Source: Hippasteria phrygiana
Taxonomy: Eukaryota; Echinodermata; Asteroidea; Valvatida; Goniasteridae
Direction: 5' to 3'
DNA: 64,000 nt
NCBI GenBank assembly: GCA_037893225.1
Contig: JAZGUH010000263.1
Location: forward strand, 744,001-808,000
Both the position numbers and the translations under genes were made by a program. The stretch's first letter is position 1, and the number at the start of each line of letters is the position of its first letter. Below the pieces are notes generated by a model, which saw only the letters and a program-made list of their open reading frames with translations, made no database searches and was not told the DNA's origin. Shown one piece after another: positions 1 to 10,241 of the stretch.

Positions 1-5
1 GAAGA

Positions 6-47
<42 letters not shown>

Positions 48-66
48 GGGGGGGTGGGGGGGGGTT
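1..66. repeat. Poly-G tract at window start
   Basis: A run of G about 36 bases long interrupted only by single T or TGG further on. Similar homopolymer G or C tracts recur at 367-394, 4731-4752, 7110-7133, 34254-34275, 59423-59446 and 60405-60418, so this is a habit of this genome. Exact lengths are prone to sequencing error. Confidence 0.9.
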
Positions 67-363
67 AACCTCCCCTCTCGGTGCGCGCCAAGATGGAGCC
101 AATATACCCTATCTATAAAAAACCGAGTGATTCCTACCGATAGGTTGTAACACAGTACGGTCAATGATGGGAGAGGAAGGGGGTTGGTTTTTTTATAGTT
201 AAAACAGTAGAAGGGTTAATAATGAAGCTAAATGAAGCATCTGAAAAATACATGAAATCAAACTTTGCTCCACTCGAGAAGTGTTAATTTCTGTTACTTA
301 ATGTTACTTCAGACAGTCTGTAACAAACTTTACAAAGTAATGCACCCATAAATTGCTTCTCCC

Positions 364-394
<31 letters not shown>

Positions 395-1011
395 GCTGGG
401 CTGCCCCACCCAAGATGTGGGGATTGTCACTTTTGAAGTGACAAAATCCCCACCCCTGGGGCAACATTTTAGTGACAATCCCTGACATACATGGGTGGGG
501 CACCCCAACCTCATCGTTTTGAACTTCTGATGTGGAAACACCCTGGGGCTTCAAAAAAGTGACCAAACCCCCACATAAGACCTGGGGCAGCTGGTGGGTA
601 GGTGGGGAGGGGGGTGGGTAGGTGGGGAGGGGGAGGAGAGGGAGGGGTGGGGGAAGCAATTGATAGGCGCATCCATATGACATAACCAGTAATAGGATTT
701 TGGGGAACATTTTTTTTTTTATATAATATCATTGAAGATGAATGAAATTGTAATTTATATTAAATAGGCCTAACCAAAAAAATATATTTTGAAATACTTT
801 TTAAAGGAAACATGCTTCTCAAATTGACCGGATCACATTTTATTTCATAAATAAATTCATTTATATGTATTAAATGTGAATTAAAAGCCAAACTGGTTCA
901 AGTGAAGTTTTAGTGTGATTATTTGCCGCTCAAAAATTTACCCCCCTTTTTGAAATTTGTTGATACTCAAATTGAGGGCGCTGTTCGTGACGTAGACCGA
1001 GGCACCGCAAT
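67..1011. other. No gene seen; C/G-rich low-complexity patches
   Basis: I see no supported gene. A poly-C run lies at 367-394. From 395 to about 660 a G/C-rich stretch has short internal inverted repeats (TGTCACTTTTGAAGTGACA near 425-443) and GGTGGG-type low complexity at 590-655. The open frames here are proline/glycine low complexity. The rest (720-1011) is AT-rich and featureless to me. Confidence 0.6.
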
Positions 1012-1298
1012 TCATGGATCGACTCGATAGTCTGGACCCGGCCCGTATACACACACTAGGTCTACACGTGCAATTTTGTAAGTTGCAACAACAACTAATA
1101 CGACGAAACACGACGGCTCAAAGTGGTCGCTACATAACGGTGAAAAGCTGCTGGGGCGGACCACTTTGCTCTTGTCACCTTCACTTTCGCCGTCCAAATT
1201 CTCCGATATTTTGCTTCAGTTGGAAATAAATGAAGGCTTACTCCATCCGTCGTTGTTTTGCTGCACCCAGCAGCCACACACCTTGTAGGCATGGCCAA
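1012..1298 (-). pseudogene. THAP-type zinc-finger N-terminus, frame-disrupted
   Basis: Read on the minus strand from the ATG at 1298, the protein starts MAMPTRCVAAGCSK and continues with HLFPTEAKYRRIWTAKVKV and AKW, matching the first half of a THAP DNA-binding domain (Cys-x4-Cys, then the FP..W core). The second half, with LCSDHFEPSCF (the Cys-x2-His pair and following Phe), is in a neighbouring reading frame. The switch falls near 1148-1152. THAP domains bind DNA through a C2CH zinc site and occur both in host transcription regulators and in P-element-like transposases. The single frame break suggests a decayed copy or a base-level sequencing error. No downstream exon was recognised to the left, so the rest of the protein is unknown. 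It would be transcribed away from the SET gene. Confidence 0.7.
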
Positions 1299-1777
1299 AA
1301 AACACTATATTTTGCCTAGATTTTGGACGAAGAATTTTCGCTGTACAATGTACACACAATGCATACCCGTGATGAATGGGTAATGTGCCTTGATCTACGT
1401 CACACACTTATGTTAATGAGGGTCCCACTCAGGGGGGTGGAGTAGCTTGGACAAACATTTTCAAAAATTGTTTCCTCATATTTAATTTGGAAAATAATTG
1501 TCTCTGGACACAAAATATCATTGTCAAGATAATACTCTATTGTTTTAAGCAGGAATAATGCAATATAAATCCTAAATCATGTTTCCTTTAATGATCAATT
1601 TCTTTGAGAAATAATTTAGTTTTGTGCCATGTCATTCATAGTATTTGTATTTATTGATATTTTAAATTTGCAAAAGGTGGTTCTCCACATCAGAAATTTA
1701 GTATTAATATGTAAATGAATAAATAACAAAAGAAAGAAAGAAAACAGGATGGAGAAACATTAAGTATGTATTAAATG
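1299..1777. other. Gene-free interval
   Basis: AT-rich sequence without a supported gene. If the THAP start at 1298 is real, this would be its 5' flank, but I see no convincing promoter element. Confidence 0.5.
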
Positions 1778-1781
1778 TTAA

Positions 1782-1954
1782 AGCCCGGTTTTCATACTTC
1801 ATGCGAATGCGAAGCAAATTTGAAGTCATGAAACATTCGCAGCGAAGATTCGCACAAGTTGAATGTGTTCAACTTTTGCGAATTTGCAGCGCAAATATTT
1901 GGCGTTGACGTCATAAATTCGCTTCGCATTCGCATGAAGTAATTGAACCGGGCT
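1782..1954. mobile_element. MITE with TTAA target duplication
   Basis: A 173-bp inverted-repeat element. The left end AGCCCGGTTTTCATACTTCA and the right end, whose complement begins AGCCCGGTTCAATTACTTCA, continue into shared GCGAATGCGAAGC arms. TTAA flanks both sides (1778-1781 and 1955-1958). TTAA duplications are typical of piggyBac and Kolobok DNA transposons, so this is probably a short non-autonomous derivative of one of them. It has no coding capacity. Confidence 0.8.
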
Positions 1955-1958
1955 TTAA

Positions 1959-2267
1959 GACCAATCCTTAATTGCCAAATTTTTTTTAAAGGTGTCATTA
2001 AGTGCAATTAAATCAGTGCGGAGCACCAAGTCTTTGTTTTTTCTCCATTGTGAACTACAGGAACACTTCGGTTGGTCGCAAGTTTTACCTATCAAAGGTA
2101 TGAGGGCGCCCTTCCCCATGAGCAACCACTTCCTGTTTCACTTTTTCAGCAGAGTGTCCAATCTTTCCCCTGTACGATCTTTGATGTACGTCAACTGATT
2201 GTGATAAGGCAATAATACTAAAGTGCCTTGTTGATTCTCATTTTAATTTGTTCTCTATTCGTTACAG
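1959..2267. other. Interval upstream of the first recognised SET exon
   Basis: No feature is supported except the end of this stretch: a pyrimidine-rich tract followed by the acceptor AG at 2266-2267. Whether it is intron or 5' flank depends on an upstream exon that I could not find. Confidence 0.5.
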
Positions 2268-2368
2268 ACGACAATTAAGGAAACGCATCAAACAGGATCT
2301 GATACATGACATAAAGGTGAAAAGAACAAGAACAGATGGGTTTAATATCGAGAATACTACATCAAAAG
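2268..2368 (+). CDS. KMT5A-like: KMT5A-like methyltransferase, pre-SET/SET start exon
   Basis: A 101-nt exon between TTCGTTACAG and the donor AAAAG/GTAGGT. In frame it encodes a basic helix starting RQLRKRIKQDLIHDIKVKR and ending NTTSKG. In KMT5A/SETD8 enzymes a basic helix of this kind leads directly into the GRGV motif that opens the SET fold, and here the split Gly codon joins to GRGVFAARHF in the next exon. The exon starts after two missing codon bases, so at least one more coding exon must lie upstream; I did not find it or the start codon. The protein is inferred to act in the nucleus on histone or other lysines. The assignment rests on the join to the two following SET exons. Confidence 0.75.
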
Positions 2369-2481
2369 GTAGGTACATTTTGTACACGTATACATGGAGT
2401 GTGACACTTCACTAATCCTAATTTTCCGAAATCCTCAAAATTTAAATTAGGAAGTCCAGGCTACATGTACATTTGTACATT

Positions 2482-3098
2482 TGTTTTATACCATGATATT
2501 ATAGTGGGAGATCCGATTGGTCGATAACCGGTCACATGTTTTATTACAAAAGTTGATGTGTTACTCCAAAACTGATGTAGGCCCTACCCGGGGTATAACT
2601 CTTAAAAATTGATGTACCCTGCAGAGTACATACCTTGATCGTCCCCAGGGCTGCTCTGAACAACAAGTTTACCCTAACACCATAGGCATTTTTACGAGGT
2701 TTCCTCAACCTGTCAAAATCCAACACTGTGCAGTATACCTATGGCACATTCTTTGGATTTAGACAAACTGGGGCATATAGCTCCATGTAAGGTGCCAAGG
2801 CTCGAGCAGTACTGAACCCATCAAATCTTGACAAAACCTGCTGTTGGAGTTTGCAAAGCTTGGGGTAGTTAGGGTAGAAGCAGATCCTGGGGAAGAGGTT
2901 TCGTTTTCGCTGGTACTACGAGAACCACTGTATATGTCCATGTATTGCGTGCAGGGAACAGTTAAACCGAAAGTTGTGATAATTTGGAAGACCTTCGCTT
3001 CCGTTGTCGCCATTACTGTTGATATTTCGTCTGCTCTTTCACGTTCCAACTACTCTGGGATTTGTACAGGCATGTATTAAATATCATGGTATAACAAA
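2482..3098. mobile_element. Possible short-TIR element in intron
   Basis: The sequence ATACCATGATATT at about 2489-2501 recurs inverted at about 3079-3092 (AATATCATGGTAT), bounding some 610 bp of intron. No clear target duplication or coding sequence was seen. It could be a foldback or MITE. The terminal repeats are short, so confidence is low. Confidence 0.35.
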
Positions 3099-3102
3099 AC
3101 AA

Positions 3103-3242
3103 TTATTGTCTGCTGTGATGTGGTCCACGGGTTTTGAAACCCTCGGGGGAAAATGGCACCTTCGGCTTTGGCGAGGGTGCCATTTTTCCCCTTGCCCGGG
3201 TGTACAAAACAACATGGACCACATCACGGCAGACAACAATAA
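3103..3242. mobile_element. Foldback/MITE hairpin
   Basis: About 140 bp with arms of roughly 45 bp. The left arm begins ATTGTCTGCTGTGATGTGGT and runs to AAAATGGCACC; the right arm is its imperfect complement, from GGTGCCATTTTT to ACCACATCACGGCAGACAA. The centre is a short TTCGGCTTTGGCGA loop. It is a non-coding inverted-repeat element inside the intron. Confidence 0.65.
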
Positions 3243-4700
3243 GCCAGTTCGATGTTTCGCTCGCGCATGTGCCAACTCCCTGACGACCGGGTTTTTTGGA
3301 TAAACAAACCGTTCCGCCCGATAGCAACGCGCATCTTGGAAACGCGTTTTTCCATTTCTGCTTGGATTTCTTCATATTACAAGTCTAAATTTTCCAAACC
3401 TGTCGAAATGGTTGCCATCATAGGAAACCCCATTAAATAAACTATAACTTGGTTTTGGAATCAACATTTTATCGCTCAGAACAAAAAAGTTGTGATTTTT
3501 CCCGAAGCCCCGCACATTGTCCGGGCCCACCGGATGTCCAGCCCGAGTGAGACACGGGCAAAATTTGTTCCAAATCTCGCTTCGCATAACGCAGCAACAC
3601 GGAACATGCATCACCTACCGCGAGCCAGACTAAGTCTGGCAAATGGACTTATGGCATCCACACACAATACGCATACGGTACCTGTCTGGTTTCCGCCACG
3701 CAAGATGTCTCGGGGTTGTTACAAAATAATTGTTTTGCTTCTGTACTCGATCTATAAAAATACTTGTTGACTAAGTATGCCTGGTTTGTCTGATTTTCTT
3801 TTTATATCACCCTGTTTATAATAGTTTGGACTTCATGTGTACGAAGCTTAGGCGATTTTTGGCGTCCCTTTTATTTATAAAGTTACATTAAAAAAGTTAC
3901 AATTTGTCAAAGAGATTTAGAGTTTTACATAATGTGATTTCAATGAACGTTGCGGCACCGACGCGTGAAAAGCGCAAGTTGAAAGTTCAATTTTTTTATA
4001 TTTTATTTTCCTGCCAAAATTAATGAAGTTTCTATATAAACACCATGAATCGTAAGAGTTAATATTCCTTTTGATATCAGGGCACTTGTTAATTGATTTA
4101 GAGCCAAGCTAATACTTATTATCACTGTTTAAAATTGACTACTTTTGAGTACGCTATGCACAACACGAATGGAGCGCCCACGTACATGGGTTTGTTTATC
4201 CAATTTCTGTCCCACAATTCCCTGCACGCCCGAGACATCGAATTGGCCTATTGTATAGTGTATTAGTAAAATTGCATAATGAGTGTATTTTGTGATCTGC
4301 ATGGCTTATCACATAAATATCGTTGAATTTTATGACCTGTAAGGCCAGTTTGGACATAGGTTACATACACAGGCATAGCAGAATGTTTACATGAGCCACT
4401 TTACACCGATTGAAAGTTTAAATGGGGAAAATGACACATGACAGTTGTCTATATTTAATTACATTCAATGCGTTTTTGTTTTATTTTCCCTCCATAACAT
4501 TGTTTTTTTTTATTCTGTAAAATTGTACACTTGTTAAACCCTTTTGTATGCAGTAAGTCTACAATTGTTATATAGTAGGAGGTGACATTCCTTTTTTTGG
4601 CTTACACAATCCTATTTTGACTAATATTCTGTAAAGATTGTACCCATTGTTGCTTTGTATGTTAGTGATAACAAAACGGTTTTTAGCCAGCTGTTCAAAT
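3243..4700. other. Intron interior, nothing recognised
   Basis: About 1.4 kb of intron. I noted only short partial inverted similarities, such as GGATAAACAAAC near 3297 against GTTTGTTTATCC near 4190, which may mark another decayed element. The open frames here are short and show no recognisable domain. Confidence 0.4.
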
Positions 4701-4726
4701 GAAAAATGACAAAGGAGAAATATTTT

Positions 4727-4800
4727 TTTTGGGGGGGGGGGGGGGGGGGGGGACACACTGCCATAGCCTTCAACTCCCAAAATATTGGGGGGGGGGGGTG
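4727..4800. repeat. Two poly-G tracts flanking a 35-bp spacer
   Basis: Runs of G at about 4731-4752 and 4789-4798 within the intron. They give artificial glycine or proline open frames on the two strands. Confidence 0.85.
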
Positions 4801-5924
4801 TCCCCCATGATTGCCCATGCTTTAAGTCCATCAGAAAGTCAATTTAACCCTCAAAAATTGTTTTATTTAACTTTTAATTTTTGCCTATTGATCGCCACAA
4901 AATTGTTTCATAAATTTTCATCTGTGTTCCGGAGTAAACCGAGTTTAAATAGTCCGTGTGTATTTTAGATTTTCGGAAGTATGAGTTCAATTTTTCGCCA
5001 GGACATTTCTCTTTATGTCGGGTGATTTATCAGTTTCCACAAATTTATATACTAGTAGTAAAAATTTCACAAGAGGGGTGATTGTTCACTATTAATATTT
5101 TAACAACGAAAATGTAGTTTCCCCCTTAAATCTCCGTTATATTTCAGAGATTTATGGTGGGATCGATTTTCATTGTTAAAGATTCATGTGTTTTAGGCTC
5201 TTTTATCTTTCATACTGTAATAATTGTTGTTCGTCTCTTTGCATTTGCTTATAAAATACAAAACTATTTAAGCCTTCTTTAAAACCTTCCCTAACCTGCC
5301 AAAACCAAACACCCCTTTGTGTTGAATTTTGTGTAATTGGGTACTGTAGAGCCTTGGCACCATCACTTTGCATGGGACTTGATGCCCTGATTTTGTCTAA
5401 GTACAAAGAATGTGCCATTGGTTTACAACACAGTGTTGGAGTTTGTGTGGTTAGAGAAGGATTCTAGTAAAAAGGCTTGGGCTGTTAGGGTTAATTTACT
5501 TGTTTTGTATCCGTCCAAAGTTTTTTATAAATTCCTTTTTGCCTACCATTTTTGTAATATACATGTAGAAACAATGATGTATGTGGAATTATGTAGTTTC
5601 CTATTTAATTAATAATGTTGATCGCATATCGGGTGCTAAAATTTTTCATTAATTCCCTGTGTGAAATTATTCATGTACAGTATTAGATTTGGAAAAATTC
5701 AGGACTGTTTTGGCCATGGCCTATGCTGGAAATAAATGCAGTGAAAATTACACAGCAAAAAAGTGTTGATCTCCAATTGTTTTAATTTTGAAGGATGTAG
5801 TGTATCACGTTGATATTTTCTTGTCAAGAGTAATGCCATAGGTTGATAGAAAAGTCGACATACATATAAAGGATTCAATTAAAATGTTTAGAAAAGTTAC
5901 CAAGTTTTGTAAATATTTATGACA
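4801..5924. other. Intron interior, nothing recognised
   Basis: AT-rich intron. A short motif (CCTAACCTGCCAAAACC at 5289) resembles pieces at 2703, 9755, 9865 and 26928. No gene, RNA or complete transposon is supported. Confidence 0.4.
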
Positions 5925-6385
5925 TTTTATAAAAATGGAGTCGTCTTTCTATATAATTCTATTAGATGTTTTACAGAAAAGTGGTCATATTTCTATAGAA
6001 TTCTACTAGATGTTTTATAGAAAAGTAGTCATATTTCTATAGAATTCTACTAGATGTTTTATAGAAAAGTGGTCATATATCTATAGAATTCTATTTGATG
6101 TTTTATAGAAAAAAGGCAAATTTTCTAAAGAATTCTATAAAAACTATAGAGGATCTCTAAAGAAATTATAACAATTATATATATACCAATCTATTGAAAC
6201 ATTCTGTAGAATCTTATAGACATTCTATAGAATTATTTTTTATAGAATTGTAAAATTTTATAGAAAAGTGGCCCATTTTCTAAAGAAACTCTAAAGAAAC
6301 TCTATACAAATTCTATAAAGGAATTCTATAGAATATCGTATAGAAATTCTATAGATTTATTTTTATAGAATTCTATATAACTTTT
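5925..6385. repeat. AT-rich minisatellite rich in TATAGAATTCTATA
   Basis: About four units of roughly 50 bp (TTCTATAGAATTCTACTAGA, then TGTTTTATAGAAAAGTGGTC), grading into a field of short palindromic TCTATAGAATTCTATA words. It lies just upstream of the second SET exon and is capable of extensive local hairpins. Confidence 0.85.
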
Positions 6386-6469
6386 TTGTAAGGGTGTTTT
6401 TGTACTAAATTAAGTTGATTTATTGTGTAAGTGGAATTTAACAATGTAATTGTTGAATTGCTTTCACAG

Positions 6470-6635
6470 GGCGGGGTGTATTTGCTGCAAGACATTTTGA
6501 GAAAGGAGAATTTCTATTAACGTATGATGGGGAACACATCACTGCCAAAGAGGGTCAAAAGAGGGACAACATAAGGGAGACTGGCTACCGTTATTACTTC
6601 ACACATTCCACAAAAGGCAGAACACTGAAGATGTG
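6470..6635 (+). CDS. KMT5A-like: KMT5A-like methyltransferase, N-terminal SET exon
   Basis: A 166-nt exon between TTGCTTTCACAG and ATGTG/GTAAGT. It encodes GRGVFAARHFEKGEFLLTYD, then GEHITAKEGQKRDNIRE, then GYRYYFTHSTKGRTLKM, with a split TG+T Cys codon at its end. The order GRGV (start of the SET fold, SAM pocket), F..G.F...Y.G, then an aromatic YYF strand and CVDA across the splice matches KMT5A-type SET domains closely. It joins the previous exon in phase 1 and the next in phase 2. No in-frame stop is present. The residue pattern looks intact, which argues for an active or recently active gene, not a relic. Confidence 0.88.
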
Positions 6636-7080
6636 GTAAGTGGCTGTATTGTATGTTTGTAGCCTAAGTTCCATTGCAAGGATTTGCAGATTTTCAAAGG
6701 CAAAAAGAGCTCTGGGACTTGAATTATTTGAAACATTTTTGCCTTAATTCACTTAAATTTCACAGTAAAATTCCTGATTGTCCCTTTTTCTAAAGCTCTA
6801 GCAGTAGCTAGCAGATGACACATTGTCAAAATTTTCTTTCAATTAGGTTTTTGTGCGTTTGCGTAGATCTATGTCGGCCATGTTGAGTTTAGTGGAACCA
6901 ACAGCTGCATGATTAATTAATAAGGTAACATAACTCTAATCCATAAAAATGGAATTATGCTTCACTCGTCCAAGGTCATCATCAGCAACTCGAAATATTA
7001 TAAATAATATGATTATAATTCATCAACTAAATATCCTGTATGTTTGACCCCATTCACAATGCAGCAATTTTTTTGTCTTG
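6636..7080. other. Intron, nothing recognised
   Basis: Start of the 3.6-kb intron between the two main SET exons. There is no supported feature apart from the donor GTAAGT at 6636. Confidence 0.5.
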
Positions 7081-7084
7081 TTTA

Positions 7085-7134
7085 GTGGGTGGGTGGGGTT
7101 GGTGGGGTGGGGGGAGGGGGGGGGGGGGGGGGGT
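7085..7134. repeat. GGTGGG/poly-G tract
   Basis: A low-complexity G-rich stretch ending in a pure G run at about 7110-7133. The proline-rich minus-strand frame here is an artefact of this composition. Confidence 0.85.
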
Positions 7135-7279
7135 TGGCCACGTTGACCACAATGACCTGTGAATGCCTTAGAAAATCATATTGTGAATATAATGACATAG
7201 ACCGTGATGTAAGTCTCACAGTGAAAAGGTTACAATTGATTTTGCACCTCTGAGACATCAGCACATGTACAGAAGGTTA

Positions 7280-8830
7280 TGCACCTATCAATTGTAATGA
7301 CACTTTACACCCCCGGGGGACGTGCGTCATGTCCTGCTCATGTCCCGCTCATGTCCAGTCAAGTTGTGACGAATGGGGTGCGTCAAGTACGACTTTGGTG
7401 CGTCGTAAATGCGTCCCAGGTGCGCCATGCAATTTCAAGCTGTTGCACTACACAGGGCTCGCAGAATCAGTAGTCCGACGTCCCAAGACAACCAAATTTT
7501 CTAGGTTGCCAGCCTGATGGTCATCAAGTGCCCTTTTTTCATCAATACTCACGATTTGTTTTACACTACAATGGTCCACGGCATTTTAGAAACTCTGCAC
7601 AGCGGCGAAGAAAGATCGACATTCTGTACTTTATGTTGCATACAAAAGGCTCGAAGATATGCTTGCTTCTGACTGCGTGCGTGTGATAGTATGTCCGTTC
7701 GGATTGTTGGCTGTACACATGTACATTGTACAAACAACGTACTGTGCGCGTTTTTGTATGCATACGGTGATGATATGTACATGTACCGTACGTGCAGCGA
7801 CCACCACGACGCACGACCGGAGTCCAAAATTTTCAGCCACAGCTACAACGCTAGAACACATGGGCCAGCGTTCGCCATAAGCATGGAACATAAGCAACTA
7901 TAGACGTCCGTAATGCGGCTTCGGCGGTTTGACCGATTAGTGCAAACTGCTGCTTGTAGCTCGGTCTTTTGTGCAAACGTTCACCACCTGTGTGCGTGCG
8001 GCATCGAGATTGTGATCAGCATCCGCATGGATATGGCGGCGCGGGTGAATGCACCGTGGGGAGTATAATATACTGCAGCACCAAGTAAGCCTACTAACAT
8101 GACTAAGCTAAGGCTTGTATATTGCTTAAGGCGAGTTTTTGAATATTTCTATTTCTTTTTATTATTAAAACTTTTTTCGAAAATTCAATTTGTTTTTTCG
8201 GCGGCGGATCCGTAATCCAAGTTATTAAACAAAATGGCCTTACAAAATAGAAAACATTGTAAACAAAATCTTTTTGGGCAATTAAAATGAAATTCGGGCA
8301 ACCAGTAGGTAATTTGCGAGCCCTGCTACATGTACATACGTAACAATTTTGGCATATTTTAATCGGCCTATGTTAATATCCAAAATACTGATATTTTGTT
8401 TGAATAAAAACTGCTGCAGATCTGCTATGATGTCTACATTTATACCTGATTTTTTGTCTTCAGAAAACCAAACAGAATGAAATACGTCAGCGATACCAAA
8501 TACGCGGTACCGCCAAAACGGGCCGACACGTTTTAAATGCATAGCTCGCGAGCTATGTGTAGCCATGCGGCGCACATACGTGTAAACGTACCAACACACG
8601 TGGCCGTACAATCAAACGCTAGCTCACAGGGTGCATGAATTCTGCCGCACGCACGACATACGATTGATTTTTGCTGGTTCCCCACGTCACCTGTTTGTCA
8701 CACACGCAGACGAACTCGACCGTATGGCCGATCTTCTGGCACAAATAGTATCCACGTGCGCCGCGCCGTGCATAGTGGATTCACCCCAAGCTATGTACGC
8801 GCGCTTGCGTTGTACAATATTAGGCTGGCT
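7280..8830. other. Intron with higher-CG unclassified sequence
   Basis: A stretch richer in CG dinucleotides than its flanks, with several short open frames on both strands, none with a recognisable domain. The base composition and its placement just before the stem-loop repeat and palindrome suggest inserted, unclassified mobile sequence, but no ends were found. Confidence 0.35.
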
Positions 8831-8840
8831 CTTCAACTTC

Positions 8841-8945
8841 GAGCACACTGTCCGAAACGTCGAGTTACACACTCATCCCGGTTCTTTTCAGAACCACACA
8901 TCTTCCCAGAAGAGATTTGTTTTTCACTTGCCCGCAATTCCAGTC
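8841..8945 (+). repeat. Dispersed repeat with histone-mRNA-like stem-loop
   Basis: This stretch recurs in inverted orientation at about 21675-21785. Both copies contain GGTTCTTTTCAGAACC (8880-8895 here): a 6-bp stem with a TTTC loop followed by ACACA, the size and layout of the 3' stem-loop of replication-dependent histone mRNAs. A purine patch, CAGAAGAGA, follows about 11 nt later, where histone pre-mRNAs carry the U7-binding downstream element. No histone coding sequence is adjacent. The stem-loop identity is pattern-based; the repeat relationship is directly visible. Confidence 0.6.
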
Positions 8946-8966
8946 TTTATCGTGCAAAATATTTTA

Positions 8967-9239
8967 AGTATCTTTGTTCGAGTGGGCGCTAGTCAGAAGT
9001 CATAAACCCAGAATGCCGTGTAGCCAGGGATCACACCCAATTTTACGATACAACCTGGGAAGCGACATTGTGGAGATCACTCAATGAGGATACGACTTTT
9101 AACTTAAAAGTCGTATCCTCATTGAGTGATCTCCACAATGTCGCTTCCCAGGTTGTATCGTAAAATTGGATGTGATCCCTGGCTACACGGCATTCTGGGT
9201 TTATGACTTCTGACTAGCGCCCACTCGAACAAAGATACT
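8967..9239. repeat. 273-bp near-perfect palindrome
   Basis: Two arms of 136 bp mirror each other about the single base at 9103. The left arm starts AGTATCTTTGTTCGAGTGGG and the right arm ends with its complement at 9239. I found one mismatch (CACACCC against GGATGTG, near 9051/9155). There is no spacer, so the arms are fully inverted. Such palindromes are unstable, so near-identity implies a recent origin or a template-switch assembly artefact. Confidence 0.93.
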
Positions 9240-9267
9240 GACAATTTGGGAGACCGCCAACATATAG

Positions 9268-9340
9268 GGCAAGATAGCTCAGTTGGTAGAGCGCCGGTAC
9301 GGTAACCCGGAGGTCGCAGGTTCGAATCCCGCTCGTGCCA
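9268..9340 (+). tRNA. tRNA-like cloverleaf (Thr-GGT-like), probably tRNA-derived repeat
   Basis: Exactly 73 nt fold as a tRNA. The acceptor is GGCAAGA/TCGTGCC with A73, the D-arm GCTC...GAGC, the T-loop TTCGAAT, and both box A (TAGCTCAGTTGG) and box B (GGTTCGAATCC) are present. The anticodon loop reads ACGGTAA, giving GGT (Thr), but position 33 is C where U is expected. There are mismatches in the acceptor (A5-G68), anticodon (T31-C39) and T stems (A51-C63). No T-run terminator follows closely. These defects favour a tRNA pseudogene or SINE head over a working tRNA. Confidence 0.5.
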
Positions 9341-10241
9341 GTTTCTTTGTCCACTTTGAAAATGTATTCAAATTTACCTAGTCAGTTTCCCTTGTATATT
9401 GTTTGACAAAATATTTAAATACGAAATGTCCACAACAAATGCTTTACATGTAGAGCTCTCCTATGCGAGGTGCCCATCAGTCAATATTCTCAGGGAAAAT
9501 TTTTAGGGTACATTCTCAAGGTCAACTTACACAGTAAATTCAGGCCAAATGTTTTTGATAGTGATACCATCATCAGCTGTACATGAAATTTTTATAAAAA
9601 AATGTGACAGTTTATTTTAATAAGTGACCGAATGCAGTACTAATATACGTAATTGTTTAGGTTTTGTGCTCAGGAAATGTCAACCATGTACGTTAAATCA
9701 GTCACCTTATTTAACCCCAACTCCCTAGGTATTCTTGTTTGAAACTCTCCTGAATCCTCCAAAATCCTCCACTTTGCAGGATGGCAATTGTTTGTACTCA
9801 AACTGTCAAGCGGCATTATAAGCCCCATTTAAAGTACATGTAATATTGGTTGGGCTCTACCTTTCTCAATCCTGCCAAATCCTCCAAAACATACCGGTGC
9901 CGGTGGAGTTTAAGGATCTGGGAGCATTACAGTTTGTTTTATTCAGCACAAGGATTACATACATGTTCAATTGCATGTATTTTAATAAATTTCCATTATT
10001 GTTAAAATACGAAATACCGAAAAACAGCACTTTGTTAATTACTTCACCTTGAATTGCCCATAAACATTGAACATGTTCTCATACTACACTGCGGAAATAG
10101 ACACTTTACATAGTCTCTTTGTTTTATATGTGCTTTTGTTACTAAAACAAAATCATAACTACTGTAGTAATGGCAGAGATATTTTTGTGATGTTTTATTC
10201 TTTCTTAATGTTTACCTTCATATGTATTTTCTTTAACCCAG
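9341..10241. other. Intron end, nothing recognised
   Basis: AT-rich intron with two stretches of CCTCCAAAATCCTCC-type motif (about 9755-9775 and 9865-9890) that recur elsewhere in this gene. It ends in the acceptor described under the next exon. No RNA or gene is supported. Confidence 0.45.

Noticed and set aside
2759..3080. Overlapping ~80-100-codon frames on both strands
   Set aside because: They lie in a possible TIR element and show no domain; the two strands are equally open, suggesting chance.
4568..4968. Pro- and Gly-rich frames around the poly-G tracts
   Set aside because: Homopolymer artefacts.
8631..9005. 124-codon plus-strand frame
   Set aside because: It runs across the stem-loop repeat and into the palindrome arm, has no recognisable domain, and is interrupted in the second copy of the repeat.
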